Shown: piece by piece, positions 44,790 to 57,600 of the stretch
Layout of the letters: each line of letters opens with the position of its first letter
How positions within the stretch are numbered: position 1 is the stretch's first letter
Assembly: GCF_018139145.2 (NCBI RefSeq)
Contig: NC_059481.1
Coordinates: forward strand, 1,414,368-1,478,367
DNA: 64,000 nucleotides
From: Gymnogyps californianus
Lineage: Eukaryota; Chordata; Aves; Accipitriformes; Cathartidae
Direction of reading: 5' to 3'
The notes under the pieces: model-generated
What the model was told of the DNA's origin: nothing
What the model saw: only the letters and a program-made list of their open reading frames with translations
The model's database searches: none
Position numbers and translations under genes: made by a program

Positions 44790-44880
44790 ATTGCAATGCA
44801 ATATTTTATTCTTGTCAGCTTCAGCGTTAACAGTTACTATAATCACTTGGGTAATTAAACTCTTGCAAGAATAAAATGAA
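44790..44880. other. AT-rich element with a 12-bp perfect inverted repeat
   Basis: ATTTTATTCTTG (44803-44814) and its complement CAAGAATAAAAT (44866-44877) enclose a 51-bp spacer. The spacer contains GCGTTAACAGTTAC and GGGTAATTAAAC, HNF1- and homeodomain-like words. It could be an enhancer or structured element. Confidence 0.35.
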
Positions 44881-45479
44881 AAAGCGCCAGGTGCCTATGG
44901 AGATTAAATCATTTTTCAGAGTGGGTAGAAGAGCAGTTTTCAGCTTTCCTCAGTAGCTGGAGTCCTAAAATCCCCAGTGGCAGCACCGATCCCCTCGGGA
45001 TGAGCTGAAGGCAGCAGCCCTGCTTTTCTCGGGTACCTTTTGCCAACCATCTAGAAGGAGCTGGTGGGTGCCCAGGGCTCCATACGTGACCGTTGGGTCA
45101 GAAACTTCGTAATGAAAGGAAGACCTTTTGCAAAAGGCATGGCTAAAATTTCATACCAAAGAGTATTTTTGAGAAGTATTAGTGTTTTAAGTGAGGAATA
45201 ACTGGCAGCAAAGTGCTGATCCCTGTCTTGCGCGGGAAAAGGTAAGGCCGGGACCGTAGGAGGAGAACCACCTTTCTGTGTCTGCAAGATGGCACGGGGA
45301 AGATCCCATCACTGTTTATATATGTTTATTACTGGGATTATACGAGAAAGGGAAACAGTCGGGTGCCCAAGGAGGTTTAAATGTGTTTCTAAATGGCTGT
45401 GCTCTGTGCTGCTGAAGGATGGCTCTTCCCCTTGGGTTTTGAAGGGCTGTGCGAGGCGATGGCTTTAGCTCGGTGTCTA

Positions 45480-45700
45480 ATAGCTCATCTCGCAGGGCTT
45501 TGCGCCGAGGCGCCGGGCTCGGGAGCTCTGCAGCCTCGGCAGGGGCCAGGAGAGGGCAGCGAGGAGGCGCTCGGATACCGGCGGCGGGGATGCCGGGGGG
45601 CACCCGGGGGGGTGGCCGGTCCCTGCCCGTGCCCCGGCACCGCCACAGCCAGCCCGGGGCCGGCGGGGTGCTCCCGGGGAGCCGCGGGGAAAAAACTGGT
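45480..45700. promoter_or_regulatory. isolated GC/CpG island upstream of ARIH1
   Basis: A compact GC-rich block with many CpGs (CGCCGAGGCGCCGGG, ACCGGCGGCGGGG) stands in moderate-GC intergenic DNA 2.7 kb upstream of the ARIH1 start. It could be an orphan CpG island, an alternative or lncRNA promoter, or just local composition. Confidence 0.35.
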
Positions 45701-47889
45701 TACCAAACACACTGATAACCCCGTCCCGGAGGGGAAGGTCACCTCGGCGAAGGGTTGGACCCAGTTTTGCGTCCAAGCGCAGGCTCTGGGAAGCTGCAAA
45801 GCTCCGATAAAGCCAAACCCCGCTGTCTGGTCGATACCTTTCTTGGCTCCTTGGGGCCTGATGGGCAGATGTGCTGCTCCACGCCGGCTCATGCCTGCTC
45901 GCTTGTGGGCGAGGAGCTGGACGTGTCACCAGCTGGGCAGGACAGTGCTAGCACAGAGTCCCAGGTGGTGACACACAGTCCCCTTCGGGGACAAAGCGTA
46001 GGGCGAAGACCTGGGGTGACCAGCTGAGCCCCCGAGGCTTGACGTGTGAGGTGGGACCAGCCTGGCAAATGTCCAGCTGCTAAGTCCGGAGCTGAACAAA
46101 GCCGGGGCTATTTATATTTATGTAGGGCAGGATGATTAATGCCCGGGCCTTTGCCATTCCAAATAAGTAGGGTAATTAGGGAACTGGCTTTATTTACTAG
46201 GTAGCTTGGCACGAGGCAACCTGCGTGGCCGGCCCACACCCCCCTGCGCCCCTCCTGACCCGGGCAGAGCAGAGCTCGGGGACCGCAGGCTATCCCCAGC
46301 TGCGCGACGAGGATGGCTTTGCGCGACGACTGTTTGGGGATGACAGTGGGCAGTTGCGACTGTAGTGAGCTCGCTGGAAGCAGCTGTAATGCTACGAAAC
46401 ACCCGGAGCTGATTTTCGGAGCTGCTTGTGTGTCGGAAGATGCAGACTGGTACCCAGTGAGGCTTCTAGAGGCATCTACTCAGGACATCGGACACTTAAT
46501 CTGCTTGGATCCCCAAAGACACCTGCCTGCGTCACCCTGAGCTTAAACCCCTGTCGCTGTGGCCATCATTACGCTTTCTGTGCTCCAGCAGAAAATAAAC
46601 GCCCTTTTGGAGGCGGCTTCTAATTCTCTGCCTGTTTCACAAGGTATTTGTATTGAAGCAGGAGCAGGAAGCAGGATCCCGCTGCGCCGGGTGCTGCCCG
46701 AACACAAAGCGCCGCGGTGACTCCTGCCCCAAAGAGCTGACGAAACTCGTCACACCTACGCCGCATACCGCCAGGCTGAGTCTCCCCCGCCCTCCGGGCG
46801 TGGGGGCATCTTCATCCGGGTGGAGCAGGTGAATAATGTCACCACATCAGAACGGCCCCACTTCACCAGGGGAAGAAACGATTCCCCCGGGGTGCGAGGA
46901 AGTGGAGGATTAGAGCCGTGGCGTAGAGAAGGTGGCCCTGGAGCCCTCCCAGGGCTGCGCCGGCTTCTCGCATCTGCGGTGAATAGCAGCAGAGGGTTTG
47001 GTAGCAGCTGGCTCTCCTCTGGGCCAGGCTGCAGCCTTGTTTCCAAGCCAACCAGAGTCCCTTGCGCTCCCCAAATGGCTGCAAACAATAAGCCTGGCTT
47101 GCCTCCCCCGTACCAGGCCAAGCATGGCTGATACTGGAAGCAGAGCTGCCCCGGCCATGCTGCCACGATGGCAGGGAAAGCTGAGGCGAAGGGTGCTCAG
47201 CCCCTGCAGCACCCCAACGTCCGCCCTGCCCTTCGCTGGTGGCTTGGTGTCCGAGCGAGAGGCCCCGGCAGGGACGAGGCCACCTGGGAACGGCGGCTGG
47301 CCCCACGTCCCTGACCTGCCCGGAGCGCTCACCGACACCAGGCTTGGCTGCAGCCATCTGCAGGAGGGAAAAAGGTCTGTCCGTGGTCCAGCAATGAAGC
47401 CACTCGTGTGTATTCTTCCCCCCTGCAAAATGCCAAATTAACAGATAACAAAGGGAATCAAGCCCGGCACCACTGTGAAAAACTGGGTATTATTATCTCC
47501 GCTGACCAGAAGGCAGAGCTGGAGTATGGAGATGCCACCCGGCACAGCTGGGGTCCCCTCCAGGGACGGCAGTCACACATTTATCCCACGGTTTCACATG
47601 AACTTTTGCTTGGAGGGTCTCAGTGCAATTTCATTCTGATTTTGAAGCAGAACAACCTATTTTCCCTCACATTTCCCTCATATTTCCCTCACAAGTCGCT
47701 CCCCACAGGCGCTGCACCACTCTTTACGTAATGGCGGTGCTGAGGGCCTTCCCTCCGCGCTCGGCTGACAGGACATCTCAGGACGGCTCCGCGCCCCCAC
47801 CTCCACCACACGTCCCCGCCACCCCGCGGCGCCCAGACCCGGGTGGGTAACGGGGAAGCCGGTAAACCGGCCCCCACCCCGCTCCACCC

Positions 47890-48248
47890 GCCGCACTCAA
47901 GATGGCGCCGCGCCGCACTCAAGATGGCGCCGGGGGAGGGCGGGGGGTGGTGGTGGGTGTGCGTAGGGGGGTGTGGCGCGCACTCAAGATGGCTCCCGGC
48001 GCGGCGAAGGGGAGATGGCGGCCGCCGCGCAGGCGCGGCGCGGCGCGTCACGCGCCGCCGCGTGACGTGCCGTGCGTGCGCGGCGCGCGGTGACGGAGCG
48101 GGTCGGCCGCGTCCCTTTGTTGGCGGTGGCTGAGGCGCGGCGGGGCCGGGGCCAGCGCCGGAGGTGGGGGGGGCGGCGGCGGGCGCCAGCCAGGCCGGCG
48201 GGGTGGGGGGGGCCGCGGGAGCCGCCGCCGTTTCTTCACCGCCTCGCC
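47890..48248 (+). promoter_or_regulatory. ARIH1: ARIH1 promoter and 5' UTR with repeated YY1-type motifs
   Basis: This is a CpG-rich region. CACTCAAGATGGCGCC occurs at about 47894-47909 and again at about 47916-47931, CACTCAAGATGGCTCC at 47981-47996, and GGAGATGGCGGCC at 48011-48023. AAGATGGCGGC is the consensus of YY1, common near start sites of housekeeping genes. GCGTCACGC (48046-48054) and GCGTGACGT (48059-48067) form a near-palindromic pair containing ATF/CREB half-sites. There is no TATA box. Confidence 0.65.
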
Positions 48249-48617
48249 ATGGACTCGGACGAGGGTTACAACTACGAGTTCGACGAGGACGAGGAGTGCA
48301 GCGAGGACAGCGGCGCGGAGGAGGACGAGGAGGACGAGGAGGAGGACGAGCCCGACGATAACCTGGACCTGGGCGAGGTGGAGCTGGTGGAGCCCGGGCT
48401 GCGCGTCGGTGGAGAGCGCGACGGGCTGTTAGGCGGTGAAACGGGAGGGCTGGGCCCCGGCGGTGGTGGTGGTGGAGGCGGCCTGGGCGGCGGGCCGGGC
48501 CCCGGCGGCGGCGGCGGCCCCGAGCAGGAGGAGGATTATCGCTACGAGGTGCTGACGGCCGAGCAGATCCTGCAGCACATGGTGGAGTGCATCCGGGAGG
48601 TCAACGAGGTCATCCAG
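48249..48617 (+). CDS. ARIH1: ARIH1 first coding exon (RBR E3 ubiquitin ligase), partial gene
   Basis: The ATG at 48249 (CGCCATGG, strong Kozak) opens 123 codons ending at ATC CAG|GTGCGA, phase 0. The N-terminus [20 protein letters not shown] is the acidic start of ARIH1 (HHARI). Next come an Asp/Glu run (residues about 19-37), [12 protein letters not shown], a glycine-rich segment (about 66-94) and [18 protein letters not shown], which begins the UBA-like domain. ARIH1 works with UbcH7 and neddylated cullin-RING ligases to place the first ubiquitin on substrates. The RING1-IBR-RING2 and Ariadne domains are encoded by later exons outside the window. The glycine tract is GGC/GGT-repeat coded and probably length-variable. 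Confidence 0.96.
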
Positions 48618-51600
48618 GTGCGACCCCCCGGGAGCGGGACCGCGGTGGGGGGACCGGGAGGGAGGCGAGGCGGGGCGGGCCGCACCGCCAACGGGCCTCG
48701 CCTGAGGGGCGCCGGGCCCGGCCCTCCCGCGGCCCAGATCGCCCCCCACACACTCCGAGGGAGCCCCTGGCTCCTCCCGGGGGGAGAGGGGGGCTCCTCG
48801 GTACCCCCCCGGTGGGGGAGCTCCTCGGCACCCCCTTCTCCCGGGGAGGCCCCTCGGGGCAGGCCAGGAGCTCGCTTCCTGCCGTGGAAGCGTCGGGAAC
48901 GAGGCCCTTGGCTTTAAAAGGGCTCCTTTTTCTTTGTGTGGTTTCCAGCCGGTGGGCTGTAGTCTGTATTTTGCCTTTCTCCCCCTCTGCCTTCACGCTG
49001 GCTGGGGCGGATTTTAGCTCCTACAGTTCTTTCGGTAAGCCGGTGAGTCGATGGCAAGCTCTGGAATTTGAGGAGAGGCAGCCAGGCACCGCTCTGGTTT
49101 TGTTGCCTTTTGCCTTCCCTTCCCCCCTGCCACATACAAATGCGCTCCTGCTCGTGGGGTTGAACCTTGTCGTGTTTATTTCCAGCATAGACCAGGAGGG
49201 GTACGAGCAATCGCTTCAAAACGATAACTTTTTTACCCCCAGTTTTTAAGCACACTGCTTTAAACTTGAAATCGAGTTCAAAATAACATTTACTGTCTTC
49301 AGATGAAAGTATCTAAGTCTTATCTGTTGGCTCTTGAGTTTTTGGAAAAAAATTCAAGCCACTGAAGGTATCTGGCATCCCTTTCTAAATGTTTATGGCA
49401 AGGTTTTGCTCCAGCTCACCATAAAGTTTCTGATGCTTTTTCTACAGGTGACCAGAGTGTGTGTGTTTTCTTTTGTTCCCGTTTACTCGATATTATTCAG
49501 AGTTAGAGTGAGTAAACAGAAAGTGCTTCTCCTTTTCCAATGTGCAAATAGGAATAGTGTGAGAAAGTGAAATCTATGGATATTAAATACTGAAGGATAC
49601 AGTGCCCAGAAAGCAGTTGTTTTGCTAGTTGTATGTACTTCCAGTGTTGGTAAATCCGTTTAAATACGAGATGCTTCAGTGAATGCTTTTGCCCAACTAT
49701 TGTGTGCTCTACAGTGGCTATAATAGCAGCTTTAACATGTTGCTTTATGTGCTATAAATCCACTGTAGTTTATATGGAGCTTGATGCAAGCAACTGTAAA
49801 AGTATTTGCGTACTAAATTAGTAAATGGCATTTCTTAAGTCAAATTAAAATTTATAACTTTAATAATAGTACTGTACATGTAAAGCTGAATAAAGAGTCT
49901 GTCTAGATTAGCTGATTACCCTGCAGTTGAAGAGGATCTCATGGTTAAGTATGGATGTTTCTTTGCTACCAGTTATTGATCCTAATATAGGGAGGGAAAC
50001 AAATGGCAAGTAGACATACAAACAATTGGTAACTTAAAGTTTTTACTCTTTGAAATAACGATTAAAATGGTGAGTCTGTATTTAATGACTAAGACTGTGA
50101 AAATCATGACCCATACTGATTGTATTGAACAGATCCTACCATTTGTCCTAGCTTCACATAAGCAAAGTGGCGGAAAAGTTCCTGCCAGAGAGGAGTAGTG
50201 AGTATTCCTGCTCATCCATTTTCCAGACCCGGCCGGCATGGTGGACTCACCTACGTGTTCTTCATGAACTGATTTCTTAGACAAGGTCCTGGTTTCTGGT
50301 CTGTGGGTTTTTTTTACCCCTCTTATACTGCCCTTGAGCTGTATGACTTGTGTGCTTGACCTCTGAGTTGCAGAACTAGTTGAGAGAAGTCAATGTAGGT
50401 AAAGAGACCCTTCTTCTGCTCCTGTACCCGGGGTGGCGGTGGGAGGCCTGACCCTGCGATGGACTTGGCTGCGTTGGGCTCTGCAGAAGCCTTGCAAACC
50501 GCCTACACAGAACCACCGTGGCTGCTGCTTATGCTTCAGTTATTTGTGTTAGGTTTGCAGTAGTTGCTCCTGGTTTAACAGAGCAGAGTGCAGAAAGACA
50601 GTATGTTTAGAATGTCATGGGTAAACTCAGGACCTAAAATTGGTTTAAGCCCTGGAATGTATCAGAAGAGGGTAGAAAAACATTCAGTTGCTCTGAATGG
50701 CTTTTAAATGCCAGCTTACTGCCGTTAGATTTCTAGTCTGTTCAGAGGTAAGTGAACTGAATTCAGTTGATGCTTCAGTATTTGCTCATCCTAGCTTCTG
50801 TTGCTGGTGGTGAAATCTTCCAGGGCTCTGTTCTGTTTATTTCCTTGCTTTTGGCGCCCAACCAGGATTGCTGCTGCTGCTTTTCTGGTTCAGTAAACCT
50901 TTTCTGGAGTCACATTGGCTCAGGATCCTGCTGCGGATCCTCGGTTGCAGTGCTGTGATTCACTTGTTCCAGTTGAGGACTGGATGACTTTGGTCTCTGT
51001 GTATCTAGGTTGGGTTCTTGGTATCAAGTGATGATGATTGTGGTTATGTTTTGTAGTGCTTGGGAACTTACTTGTTCAGGCGAGGATGTAATGCAGAGGA
51101 GCCCCATACCTGAAAACTTCAGCTGTAGGTTTTGTGCCCTCTAATCAGTGAAGGTACTGATTTCTTCTGATCAGGGGTAAGGTATAAATAGGATTTTGTT
51201 TTTCAGTTGATCATCTTTGCAGCTGCAGTGAAAGGAAAAGGTATCAGTGAGCCATGAAGTATCTGCAAGGGGATATCTGAGCCATGGTAGGTATAACTCT
51301 CTGTACTAAACGGCCTTAGTCCGTATTAAAACACTGTATTTGAACAGTGTATTAGCTGATAGTACGACTAGTTGAAGGGACTAAATTAAATTTATTCTCC
51401 CATCTATTTAGTCATTTCCAAATACAAGCTGTATAAGAAAAACATGAACTTCTCGGGACAGGGATTTGATCTGATGAAGACTTTGCAGAAGTAGTAGCTG
51501 ACTTGTGGTAAACTTACTGGTTACATAGGCTGTAATTCACACTGTAGTGTGTAATGGGCTCTTGAAGACGGCCGCTCGGTGCCGAGCTGTTACCTTTTTT

Positions 51601-54600
51601 TATTGCTTGGCCTTCTAAGACCACTGAGCTTGCAGTGAACTAGGGAGGCTTCAGAATGACTCAGATATTCAGAATATTTTGCATTTGCTCTTTCTTGTCT
51701 GAGCATAAGTGGGGTTTCAGGTGTTTAATGATGATTTTTGCACAGTATTTGGCGTTTATGCTTATAATCTGATTTGACTCCATGTGTCGCGCAACAAGAA
51801 TTCCCCTTCTTCTCCGAATGCAAAAATAGGGGTATGAATAAGCCCCTTAACCTTGTGCTCTCGATTGGCTGAGACTTTTAAACCCCACCTCAGAGCAGAG
51901 TATCACTTCCATTATATCACTATGATTTTGCGGAGTAGAGAGTCATTTGACATGTTATTTTGAATTTTAGTTGTCAAAGTAAACGGGCGGATTTCTGGTG
52001 GCTTTCCAGCTGCTGGCAGAATAACTTACCGAACAACTGTAAAAACCTAGACATAGAGGTGGTGTTGAACAAAAGGCTTTCTCCTCTCAAAGGCGTTTTC
52101 CCACAGTTGAACGTCTTCCCCATATTCTTCCTCTCTGAGCTTTAGTCCAAATGATTTGCTGCCACCATTAACATCTTTTTTTATATGGGATGGCCGTTTC
52201 CATCTTTGCTCTAGATTTTCTGAAAATAAACTTGAAAAATGTTTAGAATAGCATGTTTATTTCTACTCTGAATAGAGCACATGATGATCTGTGTCTCTGT
52301 AGTCTTGCTTGGCCCAGTGTTCTCCGTGCCTTGTTGCGAGCTTGTGCGATTTCAGTATTTGAGTTGGGTTCATTTCCCCTTTTTGGTCACTTTTTTTCTG
52401 GAGCATTCCAATGACATCATTGTGATGTCACTGACCATGTTCATTCTTTCTGGACTTTGTAATGGCGAGGTGTTGAAAATACTGGGATGAAGCTCTGAGG
52501 TGGCTGATGTTTAAAACAAAGCACAGAAAAGGGAGTTGAGCCTCTTCTTTTTTTCTTCCCCACCCCACAGCAGGGAGCAGGATCCTGGACGCGGCTGGGT
52601 GTTGTGCCTGACCTGCCGCGCGGTTGTGAGCATGTCGAGTTTCAAACCTGGGCTTTCTCTGGAAGGAGGTGGCATCGCTGGATCCAGCAAAAGTTGGTCT
52701 AGCTCAAAAATACCTTTTCCTTTTACTATAGCCTTTAAAATAAGGTTCTTCAGAGCAGAACAGGTAACGTGTGACATCAGAGCGTTTGTAACAGATACTG
52801 GTTTCTCATTTACATGATGAAGCTGGATGACTTCTTTGGCAGTAAGGTCAGGCCCTTACTGGATAAAAGCTTTGCCGTTAAAACAAGCCAAAACCCCAGG
52901 CCACTCCTAAGTTACAAAGCTGTGTTTGTTAAATGTCTTGAGGAGCGGCTTTTTCGAGAGGCTGGCAGAGTTGAGGCGGTGCAGATATCCCCGAGAATGC
53001 TGCAGCCCTGCGATTAAATAGAGCTCTGTTACGGCAAGCGCGAACCCATTGTCGCTTGGCAAAAGGGGTCTTAGTAAACAGTGGCTTTAGTTGCTTGGAC
53101 AAAATGTACTGATTTCCAGTTGTAACTCAGGAAATTTCCCCGGTGCTGGTGTTATTCAGTGCTATGGGCGATACGTTCCAAATATGTTGTCCAAAATAGG
53201 AATGACTTGCCAGCGAGCAACAGGAATTGCTGCTGTCGTACAGGGTCGTGCTTAAAACTGTATTTAATGTTAGAGATGACATCTTGGAAACTCGGAGTAC
53301 TTGAAGTTGCTTGACAAGCATTAGGTAGGAGTCTGTGGGCGGAAGCACTTCAGGCTGATGGTTCTTGCATTTGGGTCTGCTTGCGCTGCCTGCACAAGGT
53401 GAATTTGCAAGCCTCTAACTTCTCTTATTGTGTGGTTAGTTTTTTGATAATAAAATTGTTGTTGGGGCCCTAAATGTTATGGTGCTGGAAGGAAATGCTT
53501 TGTTAAACTCCATGTTTCTGTCATGTGGTGTTTATAAGGTGTTTCATTATAGTAGGAATGCATTTAATATTTCCAAGGAACGGAGTAAACTTCATTGTGA
53601 CAAAGCATTCCTGAAATCTGGTATAAGCGATCACTGCAAAGCTTTTGGAAATGACATGGTATCTGTTCCCTGGCTGCCAAGACATGTAATTCTGAATATA
53701 ATAGAATTTTTTTTTAGAATTATTTTAAATTTCAGCGTTACCAGGTAGAAAAGTCTTGTTTTATCTGTTAAGTCTCCAGAGTAATTTAAACTTTGTACTT
53801 AAATGACCCATTTGCTTAGTGCTTTAGATTTCTGTTAGGTCAAATGTAAATCTCATGGCTGGCCATGAGTAAAAAAAAAAAAAAAAATTGATGCTGGTTT
53901 CTTCTGTTTCAACATAACTTTGCAAAAATCACAACAAGGCAACCTTCTCTCAGGGGCCTTGTGGATGCAAATGGGGACTGGCATGTATTGGGGATGTTTT
54001 CAAAGTGAAACTGAAAACACTCTTTGTTTTTTAGCTACTTTTAAACATTTGTTTCTAAAAGCAAGAAACAAATAGTAAATACAGTTATTGCTATTCCCTG
54101 TGGGTTTAATTTTAGTGAGAAGGACCATACTTGCCATGCAAAGTAGAAGTGTTATTTCTGCTATAAATTGGAAACTGATGTGCCACGGAGAAGTCGTAAT
54201 TGAGACTGCAGTGTTCGTGGTCCTTGATGTGAAACAATAGCTATTCCTGGGTGTTAAAGCATAATTAAAAATGAAACTATAGCTCACACTTTTATGCTTA
54301 CCCCAAGCTCTGACTCCTTAAGTTTTAGCCTTGCAGGAGCTAAAGTTCATAATAGGAAATAAAACCCAAACCTCTGATGCTCTTTGTGTTCCTGTGATGT
54401 TATATGGAAGCGTAGGGCATCCTGTGACTACTCAAAAAATATTTCACATTTTTTGCTTAGTGCTGTTTGGCAAGGAATGTTAAATTTAGGAACATGGCAC
54501 ACAGAATTTCAGTTTGACAGTCTCCACTTCTTGTGATTAAAACTGAGACCTGGAAGTCTTCAGCCTTTGTTTGAAGTGATGCCGTTAACTCAGAAGTTAA

Positions 54601-57600
54601 AAGTAGCTCCCTGTACAGCACTTCCCCAAGTGTCCTTGGCACCTGTTGAATTGTTTTCAATTTTCTATTTTGAAAATAATCTCTCTTCCCCTTTACTCCA
54701 TGAATGAGATAAACAAGAATGTGGTTCTGCTGTTCGGTGTCAGATGTAACAGAGCAGTTTAAGGAAGTGATCGTTCATCTCCCAGCTGCGCTTGTGTTAA
54801 AATAGTGAGTCCAGGTTTTCATATAGAAATAATTTGTAGCCTTTTTTTTTGTAAGCCTTTTCTTTCTGGAGAACGTAGCTGCTCATTCCTCCGCTTAGGA
54901 AAGTCCGTTTTGAACGGTTGGTAACTGGGAAAAGAATCCCGAATTTGTCACAAGACTTGTGACTTTCCGTGGGAAGTAACTGTGAAGGCTGGAAGTCCTT
55001 TCCATGTAGTTCAGTCTGTAACTTACCTGTTCAGGGTCACGCTTCCAGTCCTCTGGACTTCTATTACTTTTGAAGTTAGAGGGATCTAAAAATATTGCAA
55101 GTGATGGTTTCTCGTGTTTGTGGCTGGCTACGCTGTATTGTTGGCAGCCATAAAGAATGTTTGAAGGCTTTTGCGTGTATACAAGCATATAATGCTGCTG
55201 AATTTTATAAAGTCATTCGGTAGCTTCAGCGATTGCAAGAAAATTGCAGCCTCACTGATTGTAAAGTACACATGGAGGGTTTGTAGCTACTCTGTAATAC
55301 CAAATGGTGCATTTGAGTGCAGCCCAGAATACAGATGCCTGCGTGTTTGAGAGGACTACCGAGCTTGTGTAGGATATCGGTGCAGGAGGCTCCGGCATGA
55401 TGAGGAAGTGACTGACTGCGTGAGCTGGAGGGGAAAAAAAAAATTAATTTGATAATGGAAATTCTGATAATATTTAAATATCTTCACCATCCCAGGTGTT
55501 TGCTGTTGGGAATGTTGAAAACCTTGAGTTTGTCTGGCCTGTATTTGATTCCTTAGCTTGCTTTTAGCTTTTGATTTTGAGCCGTGGTGGAAATACTGTT
55601 TAAATGAATGCTTTGAAAACTGCTATTTGAGGCTTGCCCAGTAGTTGAGTTTCACATGTAACTTAGTTTGGTAATGTTTGTACTTCATAAGTTGGTGCCT
55701 TTTTAGAGTTTGAAACGTCCGTATAACTACAGACACTCTTTCAAAAGAGGTCCCTTGTTTACATGGCATAGCAATGCTGAGTAATTATTTTTGGTATTCA
55801 GAGTAGTTCACTGTGGTGAGTGTTTGAACCACTGTATGTACGTAACACTCAAATACAACTATCTGCATCAAGTCTTTTGCGTGTTTTTAGAGACTGAGAA
55901 CTTTTGCCAAATGTCAGGAATCATTTCAGATCTAAAGTCTTATGTAGATAACTTTCAACAGTATCTAAGTCACTTGGAATAAGGAAGAAGTTAATAAGCC
56001 ATTTAAATACTTTAAAAAAAAAAACTTGCTTCTTCCCATTGTAGCTTAGCTGCCTGCTTCTGGACACGTTGGCTTGCCTTGTGCAAGCGTCTTGGCAATC
56101 ATGGTGCGTTTTGGCATTGCCAATGATCTTGCCAGCAGTTTTGGGCAACATCTGAGAGCTGGCGGGGCACCTAGCTGGTAGGCATTGCCACTGCCTAGTA
56201 AAGAAGAAGAAAAATTCTGAAAGAATTGGCTTAGGAGGGGCATGTGTACCCCTTTGGTGTCATCCCTTTGGAGAAGCGTGGAGCCCAGACAGCTTAAGAG
56301 GCGAGCCCTACTTCTCCATGACCGTGTTATGGTGTGTGCTTGTCCTTGTTGGCAGGCTCTGGCATGTCTGTGTGACGGCAAAAGGCTGTAGTCCTCTGCA
56401 GATATATTGGGGAGAGGACCCAAATACGGCTGCTGGGGACAGGGGAACAGTTGAGAGCCCTGTGAAGCAGGTGCTTCTTGGCCATAATCTAGGAGTAACT
56501 GGGCGGTAGCCTATGTACTACCTACCTAAAACTTGGCTTCTTGGCCTTCTCCTTAGCTACTGGTGGTTTCTAGCTGGTGCCTGCTTACTCATGCTGGCAC
56601 GATAAGTTCCTTCCTCCCAACCTTTTCTGAAGCATTCTTGTTTTTGTATCTTCCTCAGTTAAATGAGCAGTGCAAGGATCCTGTCTTGGCCATCTGCCTC
56701 AAATGAGGTCTGGGAGAGTACTTGTGGCTGAAACGTAAAGGTGTGAAAGAGAAAAGATTTTTCCTATGACTTGATTCTCTGCCTGACTTCCTGGTCTGAG
56801 GCACCCTCCATGTTCTGGGACACCATGAACATGACTTTTCGTGTGGGGAAGGTGCATGTTAATTCACAGAAGATCAAGCTTTGGTTGCTCTGTGATTTGA
56901 GGAATTTGGGAGCTGGAGGGAGATATCCTCAACATTGGAAATTAAAAGCTTGGACGTTTGCTTATTGCCTTTACAGCCCTTCAGAAAAATTGTCTGTGCT
57001 TGAAGGAGTAATGTTTTGTGTATTATTTTGCCAGATGAGGGATACAGACTCTAAACTCTGTTTTCCAGCGGATAAGCAGGATAGAGTAGGAGTTGCTGCT
57101 CAGAAGGATTCTGCTTGAGCACAGTTAAAGTCCTCTTGAAGTGGAGAATGCACACTAAAAATGTAGAACCAGAAGAAGCTGTATAATTGCACCTGAAAAT
57201 AGCCAACTGGCAAAATAACTGACTACTTTGGGTGTTAGTTCAAAGGTGTTTTTTTTTTTTAAACTTAATATCTGCCTACTCCTATTAAGGAGAAAGCATG
57301 AAGAGACTTTCTTCCAAGATAAAGAAATGAAAAATTTAAGTGGTTCTGCTTCCTCCTTGGTATTAGTAAGCTAGGTCAACCTCCGAAGCAGTGCATTGAG
57401 TAAGCTATGTGAGTGTACTACCCCGGCAAAGTGCATTTGACCTGTTTACTTTAGCAAAACTTTTTCAGAGCCACGGAGGAAGTAGCTGGTGTTTGAACAA
57501 TGCCATTATATAAAAATCACGGCAGGACATACTTGATTTTTACTGTTTTTGTGCTGCTTTGATGTGTGCATGTGGAAGCTGGTGAAATAGTTACTGCGTA

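Larger units (their letters stand above)
39346..47880. other. intergenic region between HEXA and ARIH1
   Basis: No gene was recognised in these 8.5 kb. In human, TMEM202 lies between HEXA and ARIH1; nothing resembling a four-helix claudin-like membrane protein was seen here. Open frames are short and unconvincing. A GC-rich island occurs at about 45480-45700 and a candidate conserved element at 44790-44880; the remainder is unremarkable single-copy sequence. Confidence 0.55.

Noticed and set aside
46998..47441. 147-codon + strand frame upstream of ARIH1 as a gene
   Set aside because: Several overlapping frames of similar length exist on both strands in this GC-rich stretch, with no domain, splice or start support.
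39346..47880. TMEM202, expected between HEXA and ARIH1 from human gene order
   Set aside because: No frame with four hydrophobic helices or spliced equivalent was seen. It may be absent in this lineage, but a search was not possible.
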